A stretch of DNA of 37,583 bases. It comes from an uncultured Oscillospiraceae bacterium (GTDB lineage Bacteria; Bacillota; Clostridia; Oscillospirales; Acutalibacteraceae). The notes beneath the pieces were generated by a model, which saw nothing but the letters and a program-made list of their open reading frames with translations, ran no database searches and had not been told where the DNA came from. The stretch is from NCBI GenBank assembly GCA_900539165.1, contig UQAZ01000017.1:1-37583 (forward strand). Direction: 5' to 3'. This document shows positions 7,611 through 16,154 of this stretch, piece after piece. The position numbers were made by a program, and so were the translations under genes. The first letter of the stretch is position 1, and every line of letters starts with the position of its first letter.

Positions 7611-8324
7611 ATGAAAAAAATTAACTCAAAAACCTTGCAATTTGCATTCAAAATGTCCTTACCCGTTTTGTTCGGTTATCTGTTTTTAGCGTCTGCTTTC
7701 GGCATTATGCTGTACGAAATAGGATATAATTGGGTATGGGCGATAATTATCTCCGTTCTGGTTTATGCCGGCTCGGGTCAATTTCTTTTAGTGTCCCTGC
7801 TGGCGTCAAATGCCGGTCTGTCGGACATTGCGCTGATGACATTTTTCGTAAACTCACGCCATATTTTTTACGGCATAAGCTTTATTGAAAAATTCAGAAG
7901 CTACGGATGGCGATACCCGTTTTTGATATTCTCGCTCACCGACGAAACATACGGAGTAAACTTGTCGTTTTCCACCGTGCCTAAAGGAGTAGACGAGGGA
8001 AACGCCCGATTTTTAATCGGTCTGTTTGACCATATGTACTGGATAATAGGCTCGGTAATCGGCTCGCTTGCGGGACAGCTGATAAAAATTGATTTTACGG
8101 GAATTGATTTTTCGATGACTGCACTTTTCACCGTAATTTTCATTGAGCAAATGCGTTCAAGCAAGTCTAAGCTTCCCGGAATTATCGGACTTTTCTGTGC
8201 AACAGTCTGTCTTTTGATTTTCGGCGCAAACAACTTTATGTTGCCGTCGCTGATAATAACGGTTGCCATTTTACTGGGCGCAAAGCGATGCCTTATCACA
8301 GAAGCAAAGGAGGGTGTCAAATGA
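7611..8324 (+). CDS. azlC: AzlC branched-chain amino acid exporter, large subunit
   Basis: The 237-residue membrane protein has the AzlC pattern: FKMSLPVLFGYLFLASAFGIMLYE at the N-terminus, YAGSGQFLLVSLLA near residue 53, and NSRHIFYGISF near 80. AzlC and AzlD together export branched-chain amino acids and analogues. The next gene starts in an ATGA overlap, so the two are coupled. The ribosome site is weak and the leader can fold, so translation may be controlled. Confidence 0.93.
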   Translation: MKKINSKTLQFAFKMSLPVLFGYLFLASAFGIMLYEIGYNWVWAIIISVLVYAGSGQFLLVSLLASNAGLSDIALMTFFVNSRHIFYGISFIEKFRSYGWRYPFLIFSLTDETYGVNLSFSTVPKGVDEGNARFLIGLFDHMYWIIGSVIGSLAGQLIKIDFTGIDFSMTALFTVIFIEQMRSSKSKLPGIIGLFCATVCLLIFGANNFMLPSLIITVAILLGAKRCLITEAKEGVK

Positions 8325-8659
8325 TTTCTACCTCCAAACTAATCGTGATTATTTTAGTTGCAGGGCTGTCAACCTTTGCAACAAGAGTAATTCCATTTGC
8401 GGTTTTCGGCAACAGAGATATACCCAAAGTCGTAAAATACTTGGGCGAAATACTACCGACTGCAATTATCGGAATACTCATTATTTATTGCATAAAAGAC
8501 GGCTACACAGGCTCATTTGCGTTTGAGCCTAACATTCTCATACCTCAGCTTATAGGAATTGCCATAACGGCAGTAATACACCTATGGAGACACAACACGC
8601 TGTTAAGCATAGCGGTAGGAACAGTATCATATATGCTCTTGATACATTATGCTTTTTAA
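8321..8659 (+). CDS. azlD: AzlD branched-chain amino acid exporter, small subunit
   Basis: The 112-residue protein has four hydrophobic segments and the AzlD signature ATRVIPFAVFG near residue 20, then YLGEILPTAIIGILIIYC. ATG at 8321 is chosen over an upstream in-frame ATG at 8288 because AAGGAGGG lies eight bases before it and it overlaps the azlC stop by four bases. It is the small partner of AzlC. Confidence 0.92.
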   Translation: MISTSKLIVIILVAGLSTFATRVIPFAVFGNRDIPKVVKYLGEILPTAIIGILIIYCIKDGYTGSFAFEPNILIPQLIGIAITAVIHLWRHNTLLSIAVGTVSYMLLIHYAF

Positions 8660-8712
8660 CGGTACAATCTCAAAGCGCTACGGTATAAAAAATTTAATCA
8701 ACCGCAAAAGCT

Positions 8713-8745
8713 AAGGCGACACACCCGATTTGGATGCGTCGCCTT
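8713..8745. terminator. Bidirectional intrinsic terminator
   Basis: AAGGCGAC (8713-8720) pairs with GTCGCCTT (8738-8745), followed by Ts on the plus side. It separates azlD from the converging DUF308 gene. Confidence 0.75.
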
Positions 8746-8758
8746 TTATGTTTTTTAT

Positions 8759-9361
8759 TTAATCCTCATCTTGTTCAGATTCAACCGTTGCATCAACCTC
8801 AATATCCGATACCGAATCAACCGCTTTTCTCACCTTATCGGTCATATGCTTAACCTGAATGAGAGAAACGATACCCAAAACCGCATATACAATGAATGCT
8901 GCTCCGATAAATCGAACTATTCCGTCCGTCAGCTGTGATGATTTAGTAATTGCAACAATTCCGAATATTACCGTTACAACGCTTAGCGCCATAGTCAACC
9001 ATCCTGCTACTCCGTTAAATGCCAAAGAGCGCATAGAAGTGGCTATATTTACAAGCCCCGATGTGGTAATGAATATTCCGAACAGTACGACAATTATCGA
9101 AATTATCGCCCTATACCGTGCGCAAACTATTATACCGCATATCAGTAATGGTATGCCGAGCAAAAGCGGTAACACAGAGCTTCTGTCGGCAATATATGTG
9201 ACAATGGCAATTACTCCTATTGCTATCATTGAAATTCCGACAATTAGCGATATATAATCAATGCACTGTGACGGAAAGGCAATGAAAACTATTCCAAGCA
9301 CCACCGCCACCGCAATAGTTGCAATGGAAAATTTCTTCAAGCCTTTTATAAATTCTGTCAT
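8759..9361 (-). CDS. DUF308 (HdeD-like) membrane protein
   Basis: The 200-residue protein has six closely spaced hydrophobic segments in residues 10-165 with the paired short-loop pattern of DUF308/HdeD proteins (IVGISMIAIGVIAIVTYI, then LLGIPLLICGIIV). It ends in an acidic tail of about 30 residues (VTEIDV-like, ending SEQDED), which should be cytoplasmic. In E. coli HdeD is linked to acid resistance; the role here is unknown. It starts seven bases after the stop of the EF-G paralogue and is probably co-transcribed with it. Confidence 0.8.
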   Translation of the reverse strand: MTEFIKGLKKFSIATIAVAVVLGIVFIAFPSQCIDYISLIVGISMIAIGVIAIVTYIADRSSVLPLLLGIPLLICGIIVCARYRAIISIIVVLFGIFITTSGLVNIATSMRSLAFNGVAGWLTMALSVVTVIFGIVAITKSSQLTDGIVRFIGAAFIVYAVLGIVSLIQVKHMTDKVRKAVDSVSDIEVDATVESEQDED

Positions 9362-9368
9362 AATTTAA

Positions 9369-11411
9369 TTAATCCTCATTTTTACTTTCGCTGATTACCT
9401 TTTGGGCAATATGCTCAGGGCATCTGTCATATCTTGCAAACTCTGTGGTAAACGAGCCTCTGCCCTGTGTAATCTGTCTCATTGATGTTGAGAAGGTGGT
9501 CATTTCGGACTCGGGAACTTCTGCAACAATTTCCTGCATTCCGTCACCACTCGGCGTCATACCGAGAACTCTGCCTCGACGCTTATTAATATCACCGATA
9601 ACATCACCCATAGCCTCATCATTGCAAAGAGCGCTAAGCGTAACAATCGGCTCAAGAAGGATAGGCCCTGCGTCTGCAATGCCTGCCTTAAATGCAAGAG
9701 AAGCCGCCATCTTAAACGACATTTCGGACGAGTCAACCGGATGGTACGAGCCGTCATAAAGAGTAGCCTTAACACCAACCATAGGATAGCCTGCAAGAAC
9801 ACCCTTTTCCATAGACTCCTGAAGTCCCTTTTCTACTGCCGGGAAGAAGTTTTTAGGAACTGCGCCTCCGACAACTCTCTCTGCAAATATAAGCTTCTCA
9901 CAATCGTACGGTTCAAATTCGATAAATACATCACCAAACTGACCGTGACCGCCCGACTGCTTCTTGTGTCTGCCCTGTGCGGAAACCTTATGTGTAATCG
10001 TTTCTCTGTATGCAACACGAGGCTTTTCAAGTGTTGCGCCTACATTATATTTTGTCCTGAGTTTTGACAAACATACATCAAGCTGTTGCTCTCCCAAACC
10101 TGAAAGAATCGACTGATGTGTTTCATTATTAACATTATATGAAAGCGATGAATCTTCCTCAATCAGCTTTTGAAGTGCATTTGCAATCTTTTCCTCATCG
10201 CCCTTCTTCTCGGCTTTAACAGCCATAGAATAGCACGGAGTAGGTACATTCACACCGTCGAGGGTAACAATTCTGCTCTGTTCGCACATAGTGTCGCCCG
10301 TCTTAAAACCATCAAGTTTAAGCACGGCACCAATCTCGCCCGCACAAATCTCTTTAACCTCACTCTGCTTTATGCCGAGCAGATTAACGATTTTGCCGAC
10401 TCTCTCGCTTTCGCCCGTACGGGAATTAATAACAGTCTTGCCCTGAGAAATCTTACCTGCAACCGCCTTAAAATAGTTAAGTCTGCCGATAAACGGGTCT
10501 GCAACCGTCTTAAAGCAAATTGCTGCAAGCGGAGCATTTTCATCAACAGAAATTTCTACCGGCTCACCCTGTGCATCAACAGCATATTCAGCTTTAGGCG
10601 CAGGACAGCAATCCTTAATGAAGTCAAGAAGCATATCCACGCCCTCGCCCGTCAAGCCTGAAAGAGCAAACACAGGAACAACAGTACCCTGAGCAACGCC
10701 AAGCGACAAGCCCTTGAGCTTATCCTCTTTTGTAAGAGGCTCACCCTCAAAATACTTTTCCATAAGTTCATCGTCTGTGCCTGCGACAGCCTCGCTGAAC
10801 ACTTCCTTAACAGCCTCGAAACGAGCTGTATCATCGTGGACAATATCCGAAGCCTTTTTATGAACTCCGTCATAGGTATACGCTTCGTCATCTATCATAT
10901 TATAATATCCCGCAACCTTGCCATCGGTAATAATCGGAACGACAACAGGACACATAGTTGTGCCGAACTTTGCAACCAAGCCGTTAAATGATTTATAAAA
11001 ATCGGCACGCTCGTCATCCATCTTTGATGTAACAATAATACGAGCCATACCCTTTTTGCCTGCGTTTCTGAATGCCTTTTCGGCACCTGCCGCCAAACCC
11101 GAACGAGCTGAAACGACAACGATTGCGCTGTCTGAGGCACGAAGTCCCTCAGCAGCCCCCATAGCAAAATCAAACAATCCCGGAGTGTCGATTATGTTAA
11201 TTCTTGCGTCTGCATATGTAAACTGCAAAAGTGATGAGGAGATGCTGACACCCCTCTTTTTTTCCTCGGCATCGCTGTCGGATACCGTATTTCCGTCTGA
11301 TGTTTTGCCCATTCTTTCGGTTACGCCGGCAACATTAAGCATTGCCTCTGCAAGAGTAGTTTTGCCCTTTGAGGCGTGACCTACAACGGCTACATTCTTA
11401 ACCATGCTCAT
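9369..11411 (-). CDS. EF-G-like translational GTPase (paralogue class)
   Basis: This 680-residue protein has the EF-G architecture: G domain, domain II, and domains III-V with the domain IV entry AYRETITHKVSAQGRHKKQSGGHGQF-type stretch. G1 is GHASKGKT (11-18) and G3 is DTPG (75-78). G2 reads RGVS (53-56) where housekeeping EF-G has RGIT. G4 is SKMD (129-132), not NKxD. These changes suggest the EF-G-like paralogue group rather than the housekeeping fusA, which normally sits with rpsL, rpsG and tuf. ATG at 11411 is chosen because AAAGGAG lies eight bases upstream; an in-frame GTG at 11420 overlaps it. It is the first gene of a likely operon with DUF308. The cellular role is uncertain. Confidence 0.88.
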   Translation of the reverse strand: MSMVKNVAVVGHASKGKTTLAEAMLNVAGVTERMGKTSDGNTVSDSDAEEKKRGVSISSSLLQFTYADARINIIDTPGLFDFAMGAAEGLRASDSAIVVVSARSGLAAGAEKAFRNAGKKGMARIIVTSKMDDERADFYKSFNGLVAKFGTTMCPVVVPIITDGKVAGYYNMIDDEAYTYDGVHKKASDIVHDDTARFEAVKEVFSEAVAGTDDELMEKYFEGEPLTKEDKLKGLSLGVAQGTVVPVFALSGLTGEGVDMLLDFIKDCCPAPKAEYAVDAQGEPVEISVDENAPLAAICFKTVADPFIGRLNYFKAVAGKISQGKTVINSRTGESERVGKIVNLLGIKQSEVKEICAGEIGAVLKLDGFKTGDTMCEQSRIVTLDGVNVPTPCYSMAVKAEKKGDEEKIANALQKLIEEDSSLSYNVNNETHQSILSGLGEQQLDVCLSKLRTKYNVGATLEKPRVAYRETITHKVSAQGRHKKQSGGHGQFGDVFIEFEPYDCEKLIFAERVVGGAVPKNFFPAVEKGLQESMEKGVLAGYPMVGVKATLYDGSYHPVDSSEMSFKMAASLAFKAGIADAGPILLEPIVTLSALCNDEAMGDVIGDINKRRGRVLGMTPSGDGMQEIVAEVPESEMTTFSTSMRQITQGRGSFTTEFARYDRCPEHIAQKVISESKNED

Positions 11412-11444
11412 AAAGCACACTCCTTTATATTTTCGTTTGTTAAA

Positions 11445-11473
11445 ATTGTATAATATTATTTAGTTTATGTCAA
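11445..11473 (-). promoter_or_regulatory. Sigma-A promoter for the EF-G paralogue operon
   Basis: On the minus strand TTGACA (11473-11468), 17 bases, then TACAAT (11450-11445). Confidence 0.75.
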
Positions 11474-11624
11474 TATGTTTTGTTTATTTTACATACATTT
11501 CACAAAAACAGCACATAATTTTTGTGTAAAATTGAAATAAGACAAGGCACTATGAATATTTTATGGCAAGAGATATGTCATTATGTAAGATTTTGTATAC
11601 ATTTAATAAAGTTTTTTAATCAAC

Positions 11625-11653
11625 TTGAAATTAAAAATCTAATATAGTATTAT
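11625..11653 (+). promoter_or_regulatory. Promoter for the transhydrogenase operon
   Basis: TTGAAA (11625-11630), 17 bases, then TATTAT (11648-11653). The predicted transcript start falls inside the 17-bp tandem repeat. Confidence 0.6.
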
Positions 11654-11682
11654 TTATTTATTAATATTATTTATTTATTAAT
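11649..11682 (+). repeat. Perfect 17-bp tandem duplication in the operon leader
   Basis: ATTATTTATTTATTAAT occurs twice with no gap (11649-11665 and 11666-11682). It begins within the -10 box and ends nine bases before the ribosome-site region of the first operon gene. Confidence 0.9.
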
Positions 11683-11703
11683 GGCTATAAAGGAGAGGAA
11701 AAA

Positions 11704-12177
11704 ATGCAGTCAATAGATTTAACGCTGATTGACGGTGTGCTTAGCGAATACGCAAGCGTGCCGGGAAGCTTAATTACAGTATTGCAGAAAACGCAGGATA
11801 TTTACGGCTATCTGCCAAAGGAAGCGATAGAGAAAATATCAGCACAAATGAATATCCCCACCAGCGAAATTATGGGAGTTGGTACATTTTACACACAGTT
11901 CAGATTTCAGCCCGTGGGCAAATATCTTATTATGCTCTGTCAGGGTACTGCCTGTCATGTAAACTCGTCTGAGCTTATACTCGAAACAATCAAGGACGAG
12001 CTTCATATCGATGACGGAGAAACAACCGAGGACGGCTTATTCTCGCTCAAATGCGTAGCCTGTCTGGGATGTTGTTCGCTTTCACCCGTTATGATGATTA
12101 ACGACAACACTTACGGCAGTCTCACTCCCGATAAGACAAAGCAGATACTCAGAGAGTTAAGGGAGGCGGCAGAATGA
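11704..12177 (+). CDS. stnA: NuoE-like [2Fe-2S] subunit of an Stn-type bifurcating transhydrogenase
   Basis: The 157-residue protein is a NuoE/HydC-type thioredoxin-like subunit. Cys79 and Cys84 (CQGTAC), with Cys120 and Cys124 (CLGCC), give the C-x4-C and C-x3-C ligands of one [2Fe-2S] cluster. It relays electrons next to the flavin subunit. The ribosome site AGGAGAGG is close upstream and the stop overlaps the next start by four bases. The following genes are NuoF-like and GltD-like, with no hydrogenase, formate dehydrogenase or complex I genes, which points to the Sporomusa-type transhydrogenase Stn. The letter assignment within stnABC follows gene order and memory, so treat it as provisional. 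Confidence 0.82.
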   Translation: MQSIDLTLIDGVLSEYASVPGSLITVLQKTQDIYGYLPKEAIEKISAQMNIPTSEIMGVGTFYTQFRFQPVGKYLIMLCQGTACHVNSSELILETIKDELHIDDGETTEDGLFSLKCVACLGCCSLSPVMMINDNTYGSLTPDKTKQILRELREAAE

Positions 12178-13919
12178 GAATAGTAGTCGGCGAAGGCTCC
12201 TGCGGAATTGCGGCAGGTGCAGAAAAAGTAAGACAGGCACTGCTTAATTGCGAGCTAAAGGATGTAAGTATAGACATCACAGGCTGTATAGGTATGTGCT
12301 ATCTTGAGCCTATTGTGGATATTTATGACGACGAAAAGCTAATCAATCGCTTAGTAAAGGTACAGCCGAGCGACGCTCAGGCTATTGCGGATTATGCCTT
12401 GACCGGTGATGAAAGCAAAATCGAAGCATTAAAGGTGTCGAGCGAGGACAGCGAATTTCTTTCTAAGCAGACGAGAATTGCGTTGAGAAGATGCGGAATA
12501 ATAAATCCCGAGGAGCTTGACGCATTTTTAAGAGCAGACGGATATACGGCATTAAAAAAATGTTTAACACAGCTCACACCGGAGCAGGTAATTGAAATAA
12601 TCAAGGTGTCCGGACTTGCCGGCAGAGGCGGTGCAGGCTTCCCTACTTGGTTTAAGTGGAATGCGGCAAGACAGAGCGAGGGAGACGAAAAATATCTCAT
12701 CTGTAATGCAGACGAGGGCGACCCGGGTGCATTTATGGACAGAGCAGTTATCGAATCCGACCCGCACACTCTTATTGAAGGTATGCTTATCGCCGCATAT
12801 GCAATCGGCGCAAAGCACGCAGTAGTTTATGTAAGAGCAGAATACCCTCTTGCAATAAAAAGATTGAGCAGAGCCATAGAGCAAGCAAGCGAAAAGGGCA
12901 TAATCGGCAACAACATATTCGGCACGGATTTCTGCTGTGATTTTACAATCAAGGCAGGTGCAGGCGCTTTCGTTTGCGGTGAGGAAACAGCACTCATAGA
13001 GTCGCTGGAGGGACACAGAGGTATGCCGAGATTAAAGCCTCCTTTCCCTGCCGCTTCGGGATATTGGCAAAAGCCGTCAAACATCAACAATGTCGAAACC
13101 TTTGCAAATGTGTCTTGGATTATCAATAACGGCGGTGAAGCGTTTGCCGCAATGGGTACGGAAGCCTCAAAGGGTACTAAGGTATTTGCCGTAACAGGCA
13201 AGGTAAAAAGAAGCGGTCTTGTTGAAATTCCTATGGGTAAAACCCTGAGAGATGTTATATTTGACATCGGCGGAGGAATGAAAGGCACAAAAGCATTTAA
13301 GGCAGTTCAAATGGGTGGTCCGTCAGGCGGATGTATCCCTGTTGAATTAATAGACACCGTAATAGACTACAAGGCATTGGGTGCAACCGGTGCGATTATG
13401 GGTTCGGGCGGTATGGTAGTAATGGACGAGGACACCTGTATGGTGGGAATGGCAAAATTCTTCCTCGACTTTACGGCAAAGGAAAGCTGTGGAAAATGTA
13501 TTCACTGCCGTATCGGCACAAAAAGAATGCTCGAAATCCTTGAAAGAATCACCAAGGGCGAGGGCAAGGACGGCGACATTGAGCTTCTTGATGAGCTTTG
13601 CTATTCCATCAAGGACGGTGCGCTCTGCGGTCTCGGTCAAACAGCTCCTAACCCTGTACTTACAACAATCAAGTATTTCAAGAACGAATACGAGGCACAC
13701 ATTAACGAAAAGAAATGCCCTGCCTGTGAATGCAGTGAGCTTATCGAATACAGAATTATTGAGGACAAGTGCAAGGGTTGTACTCTCTGCGCAAGAAATT
13801 GTCCTGTTGAGGCAATCACAGGTACAGTTAAAAATCCGCACAAAATAGACACCGAAAAATGTATAAAATGCGGAAAGTGCTATTCATCATGCAAGTTCGG
13901 TGCGATAGTAAAGGAATAG
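12174..13919 (+). CDS. stnB: NuoF-like FMN/NADH subunit of an Stn-type bifurcating transhydrogenase
   Basis: The 581-residue protein has the HydB/NuoF-bifurcating layout. An N-terminal thioredoxin-like domain (about 1-85) has Cys in GSCGIAAG and GCIGMC. The FMN/NADH core carries GRGGAGFPTWFKW (near 150) and NADEGDPGAFMDR (near 178). SCGKCIHCR (near 438) holds the core [4Fe-4S] cluster. A C-terminal two-cluster ferredoxin has CKGCTLCARNCP and CIKCGKCYSSC. This is the proposed site of electron bifurcation, joining NADH, ferredoxin and the NADP-binding partner. It overlaps the NuoE-like gene (ATGA) and lies 15 bases before the GltD-like gene. Membership in an NADH-dependent hydrogenase is less likely because no H-cluster subunit is present. 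Confidence 0.88.
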   Translation: MRIVVGEGSCGIAAGAEKVRQALLNCELKDVSIDITGCIGMCYLEPIVDIYDDEKLINRLVKVQPSDAQAIADYALTGDESKIEALKVSSEDSEFLSKQTRIALRRCGIINPEELDAFLRADGYTALKKCLTQLTPEQVIEIIKVSGLAGRGGAGFPTWFKWNAARQSEGDEKYLICNADEGDPGAFMDRAVIESDPHTLIEGMLIAAYAIGAKHAVVYVRAEYPLAIKRLSRAIEQASEKGIIGNNIFGTDFCCDFTIKAGAGAFVCGEETALIESLEGHRGMPRLKPPFPAASGYWQKPSNINNVETFANVSWIINNGGEAFAAMGTEASKGTKVFAVTGKVKRSGLVEIPMGKTLRDVIFDIGGGMKGTKAFKAVQMGGPSGGCIPVELIDTVIDYKALGATGAIMGSGGMVVMDEDTCMVGMAKFFLDFTAKESCGKCIHCRIGTKRMLEILERITKGEGKDGDIELLDELCYSIKDGALCGLGQTAPNPVLTTIKYFKNEYEAHINEKKCPACECSELIEYRIIEDKCKGCTLCARNCPVEAITGTVKNPHKIDTEKCIKCGKCYSSCKFGAIVKE

Positions 13920-13934
13920 GAGGGAGGAACTGAA

Positions 13935-16133
13935 ATGCTTAATTTAACAATTAACGGCAAAAATATAACCGTAGAGGAAGGAACAACAATTCTTCAGGCG
14001 GCAAGAGATAACGGCATCTACATTCCTACCCTTTGCTACGACGATGCGGTCAAGGTTTACGGTGCGTGCGGTCTCTGTGTTGTAGAGGCTGAGGGAATGC
14101 CAAAGCTTTTACGCTCCTGCTCCGCAAAATGCAGTGACGCAATGGTAATCAACACCGAGAGCAAGAGAGTTATTCAGTCAAGAAAAATCGCAATGGAGCT
14201 TTTAATGAGCGCACACGACGGTGACTGTATCGCTCCTTGTCAGCTAAACTGCCCTGCAAGGACAGACTGTCAAGGATATGTCGGACTTATAGCAAACGGC
14301 GAGTACAAGGCTGCGATAAAGCTTATCAAAAACAAGGTGTCGCTTCCTGCTTCAATCGGCCGTGTATGCCCTCACCCGTGCGAATCGGCTTGCAGACGAG
14401 GCAAGGTTGACGAGGCTATCAGCATTGCTCAGCTAAAGGCTTTTGCTGCCGATATTGACCTAAACGGCGAAAGCTACATTCCTGAAAAGCAAGCGCCGAC
14501 AGGCAAGAAAATCGCCATAATCGGAGGCGGACCTGCCGGATTAACGGCTGCGTACAGACTTGCTGTTTCGGGTCACGAGGTAACTGTATATGATATGATG
14601 GAAAAAATGGGCGGTATGCTCAGATACGGAATTCCTCAATACAGACTTCCAAAAGAGATTTTGGACAAGGAAATCGGAATAATCGAAAGTCTTGGCGTAA
14701 AAATGCAAAACAATGTAAAACTCGGCAAGGACTTTACCATTGCTTCACTAAAGGCACAAAACGATGCTGTAATCGTTGCCGTAGGCGCTTGGAAAAGCGG
14801 CAGTATGCGTACAAAGGGCGAGGAGCTTGACGGCGTTTACGGAGGTATTGACTTCCTCAGAGCCGTTGCGTTAAAGCAGGATATTTGCATAGGCGACAAG
14901 GTGGTTATCTGCGGCGGCGGTAACACCGCAATGGACGCTTGCAGAACAGCTGTAAGGCTCGGCGCTAAACAGGTTTACTGTGTATACAGAAGAACAAGAA
15001 ACGAAATGCCTGCCGAGGATATTGAAATCACCGAGGCTGAGGAAGAAGGCGTACAGTTCAAATTCCTCACAAACCCTATATCATTTAACGGTGAGAACGG
15101 CAAAGTAGAAAGTGTTACACTTCAGCTTATGGAGCTTGGCGAGCCTGACGCTTCGGGCAGACGCCGTCCTGTTGCCATCGAGGGCAAGACAGAGGAATTA
15201 AAGGTTGACAGCGTGATTGTCGCTATCGGTCAAAAGCTTGTGGCTGAGGATGTAAGCGAGCTTAGTCTGACAGACAGAGGCAACATTGAGGCTGACATTG
15301 ACACATTTGAGACAAATCTTGAGGGCGTGTTTGCAATCGGCGACGCTACAAACAGAGGCGCATCCATTGCTATTGAGGCTATCGGCGAGGCAAACCGTTG
15401 TGCTGTCAGCGTTGAGGCTTATCTGAACGGTGAGAATTTCGAGGCAAGAGTGCCTTATATCAGCAGAAGAGACGAGGAACTTATCGACCTCAGTTCTAAG
15501 GAAAAATGCCCTGCTAAAAAGCCTGCCGTTTTGCCTGCACAGGACAGACGAAGCAGCTTTGACGAGGTGTGCTTGGGCTACACCGAGGAGGACGCAAAGG
15601 CAGAAGCATCCCGTTGCCTTGAGTGCGGATGCAAAGAGTATTACAAATGCAAGCTTCTCAGCGTTGCACAAAGATACGACATTCACCCTGAAAGATTCAA
15701 GGGCGAAATGCCTCAAAAATATACGGCAAATTCAAACGAATTTATCGAGCGTAACAGCGCAAAATGTATTCTCTGCGGTCTGTGTGTAAGAAGCTGTAAA
15801 GAGGTTATGAATATCTCTGCAATCGGCTTGCTCGGCAGAGGCTTTAAGACAGAGGTTGCACCTGCATTTAATCTCCCGCTTGACCAAACAAGGTGTAACA
15901 ACTGCGGTCTTTGCGTTGAGCTTTGCCCAACAGGTGCATTAACAGAAAAATCAGCCCTTAAAAAGCAAGTTCCTCTCAACGAGGAATACACAGAGCAGAC
16001 TGTTACAATCGGCTCTGAGAAAGCAAGTGTGCTGGTATCAAGATATAACGGCAAGGTTATCAGAGTAATTCCTAACGACGATATTTCCAGAAACTGCGCT
16101 CTCAGCAGAGAGGAGCTAATGAATCTGGTATAA
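13935..16133 (+). CDS. stnC: NfnB/GltD-like NADPH subunit with ferredoxin domains (Stn-type)
   Basis: The 732-residue protein fuses three parts. Residues 1-75 form a [2Fe-2S] ferredoxin domain (Cys in YIPTLCYDD, GACGLC and the following SCSAKC). The middle is a GltD/NfnB-type flavoprotein: Cys-rich entry CIAPCQLNCPARTDC, FAD site IGGGPAGLTAAYRL (near 195) and NADPH site CGGGNTAMDACRTA with downstream YRRTR, whose Arg pair suits the NADPH phosphate. The C-terminal part has two [4Fe-4S] motifs, CILCGLCVRSC and CNNCGLCVELCP. It would bind NADPH and pass electrons to the NuoF-like subunit. The ribosome site GGAGGGAGG is very strong. Glutamate synthase is unlikely: no gltB, and the extra clusters do not fit. 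Confidence 0.87.
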   Translation: MLNLTINGKNITVEEGTTILQAARDNGIYIPTLCYDDAVKVYGACGLCVVEAEGMPKLLRSCSAKCSDAMVINTESKRVIQSRKIAMELLMSAHDGDCIAPCQLNCPARTDCQGYVGLIANGEYKAAIKLIKNKVSLPASIGRVCPHPCESACRRGKVDEAISIAQLKAFAADIDLNGESYIPEKQAPTGKKIAIIGGGPAGLTAAYRLAVSGHEVTVYDMMEKMGGMLRYGIPQYRLPKEILDKEIGIIESLGVKMQNNVKLGKDFTIASLKAQNDAVIVAVGAWKSGSMRTKGEELDGVYGGIDFLRAVALKQDICIGDKVVICGGGNTAMDACRTAVRLGAKQVYCVYRRTRNEMPAEDIEITEAEEEGVQFKFLTNPISFNGENGKVESVTLQLMELGEPDASGRRRPVAIEGKTEELKVDSVIVAIGQKLVAEDVSELSLTDRGNIEADIDTFETNLEGVFAIGDATNRGASIAIEAIGEANRCAVSVEAYLNGENFEARVPYISRRDEELIDLSSKEKCPAKKPAVLPAQDRRSSFDEVCLGYTEEDAKAEASRCLECGCKEYYKCKLLSVAQRYDIHPERFKGEMPQKYTANSNEFIERNSAKCILCGLCVRSCKEVMNISAIGLLGRGFKTEVAPAFNLPLDQTRCNNCGLCVELCPTGALTEKSALKKQVPLNEEYTEQTVTIGSEKASVLVSRYNGKVIRVIPNDDISRNCALSREELMNLV

Positions 16134-16154
16134 GTCATTAAGACAGGTGCATTT

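Noticed and set aside
7376..7651. 91-codon frame on the minus strand upstream of azlC
   Set aside because: It covers two good promoters and the azlC start and has no ribosome site.
9369..11411. Tet(M)-type ribosomal protection protein
   Set aside because: Length and domain IV sequence fit EF-G-like paralogues better, and no resistance context is seen.
11704..16133. Electron-bifurcating hydrogenase or NAD-dependent formate dehydrogenase
   Set aside because: No H-cluster, molybdopterin or selenocysteine-type catalytic subunit is present; the third gene is a GltD/NfnB-type NADPH flavoprotein.
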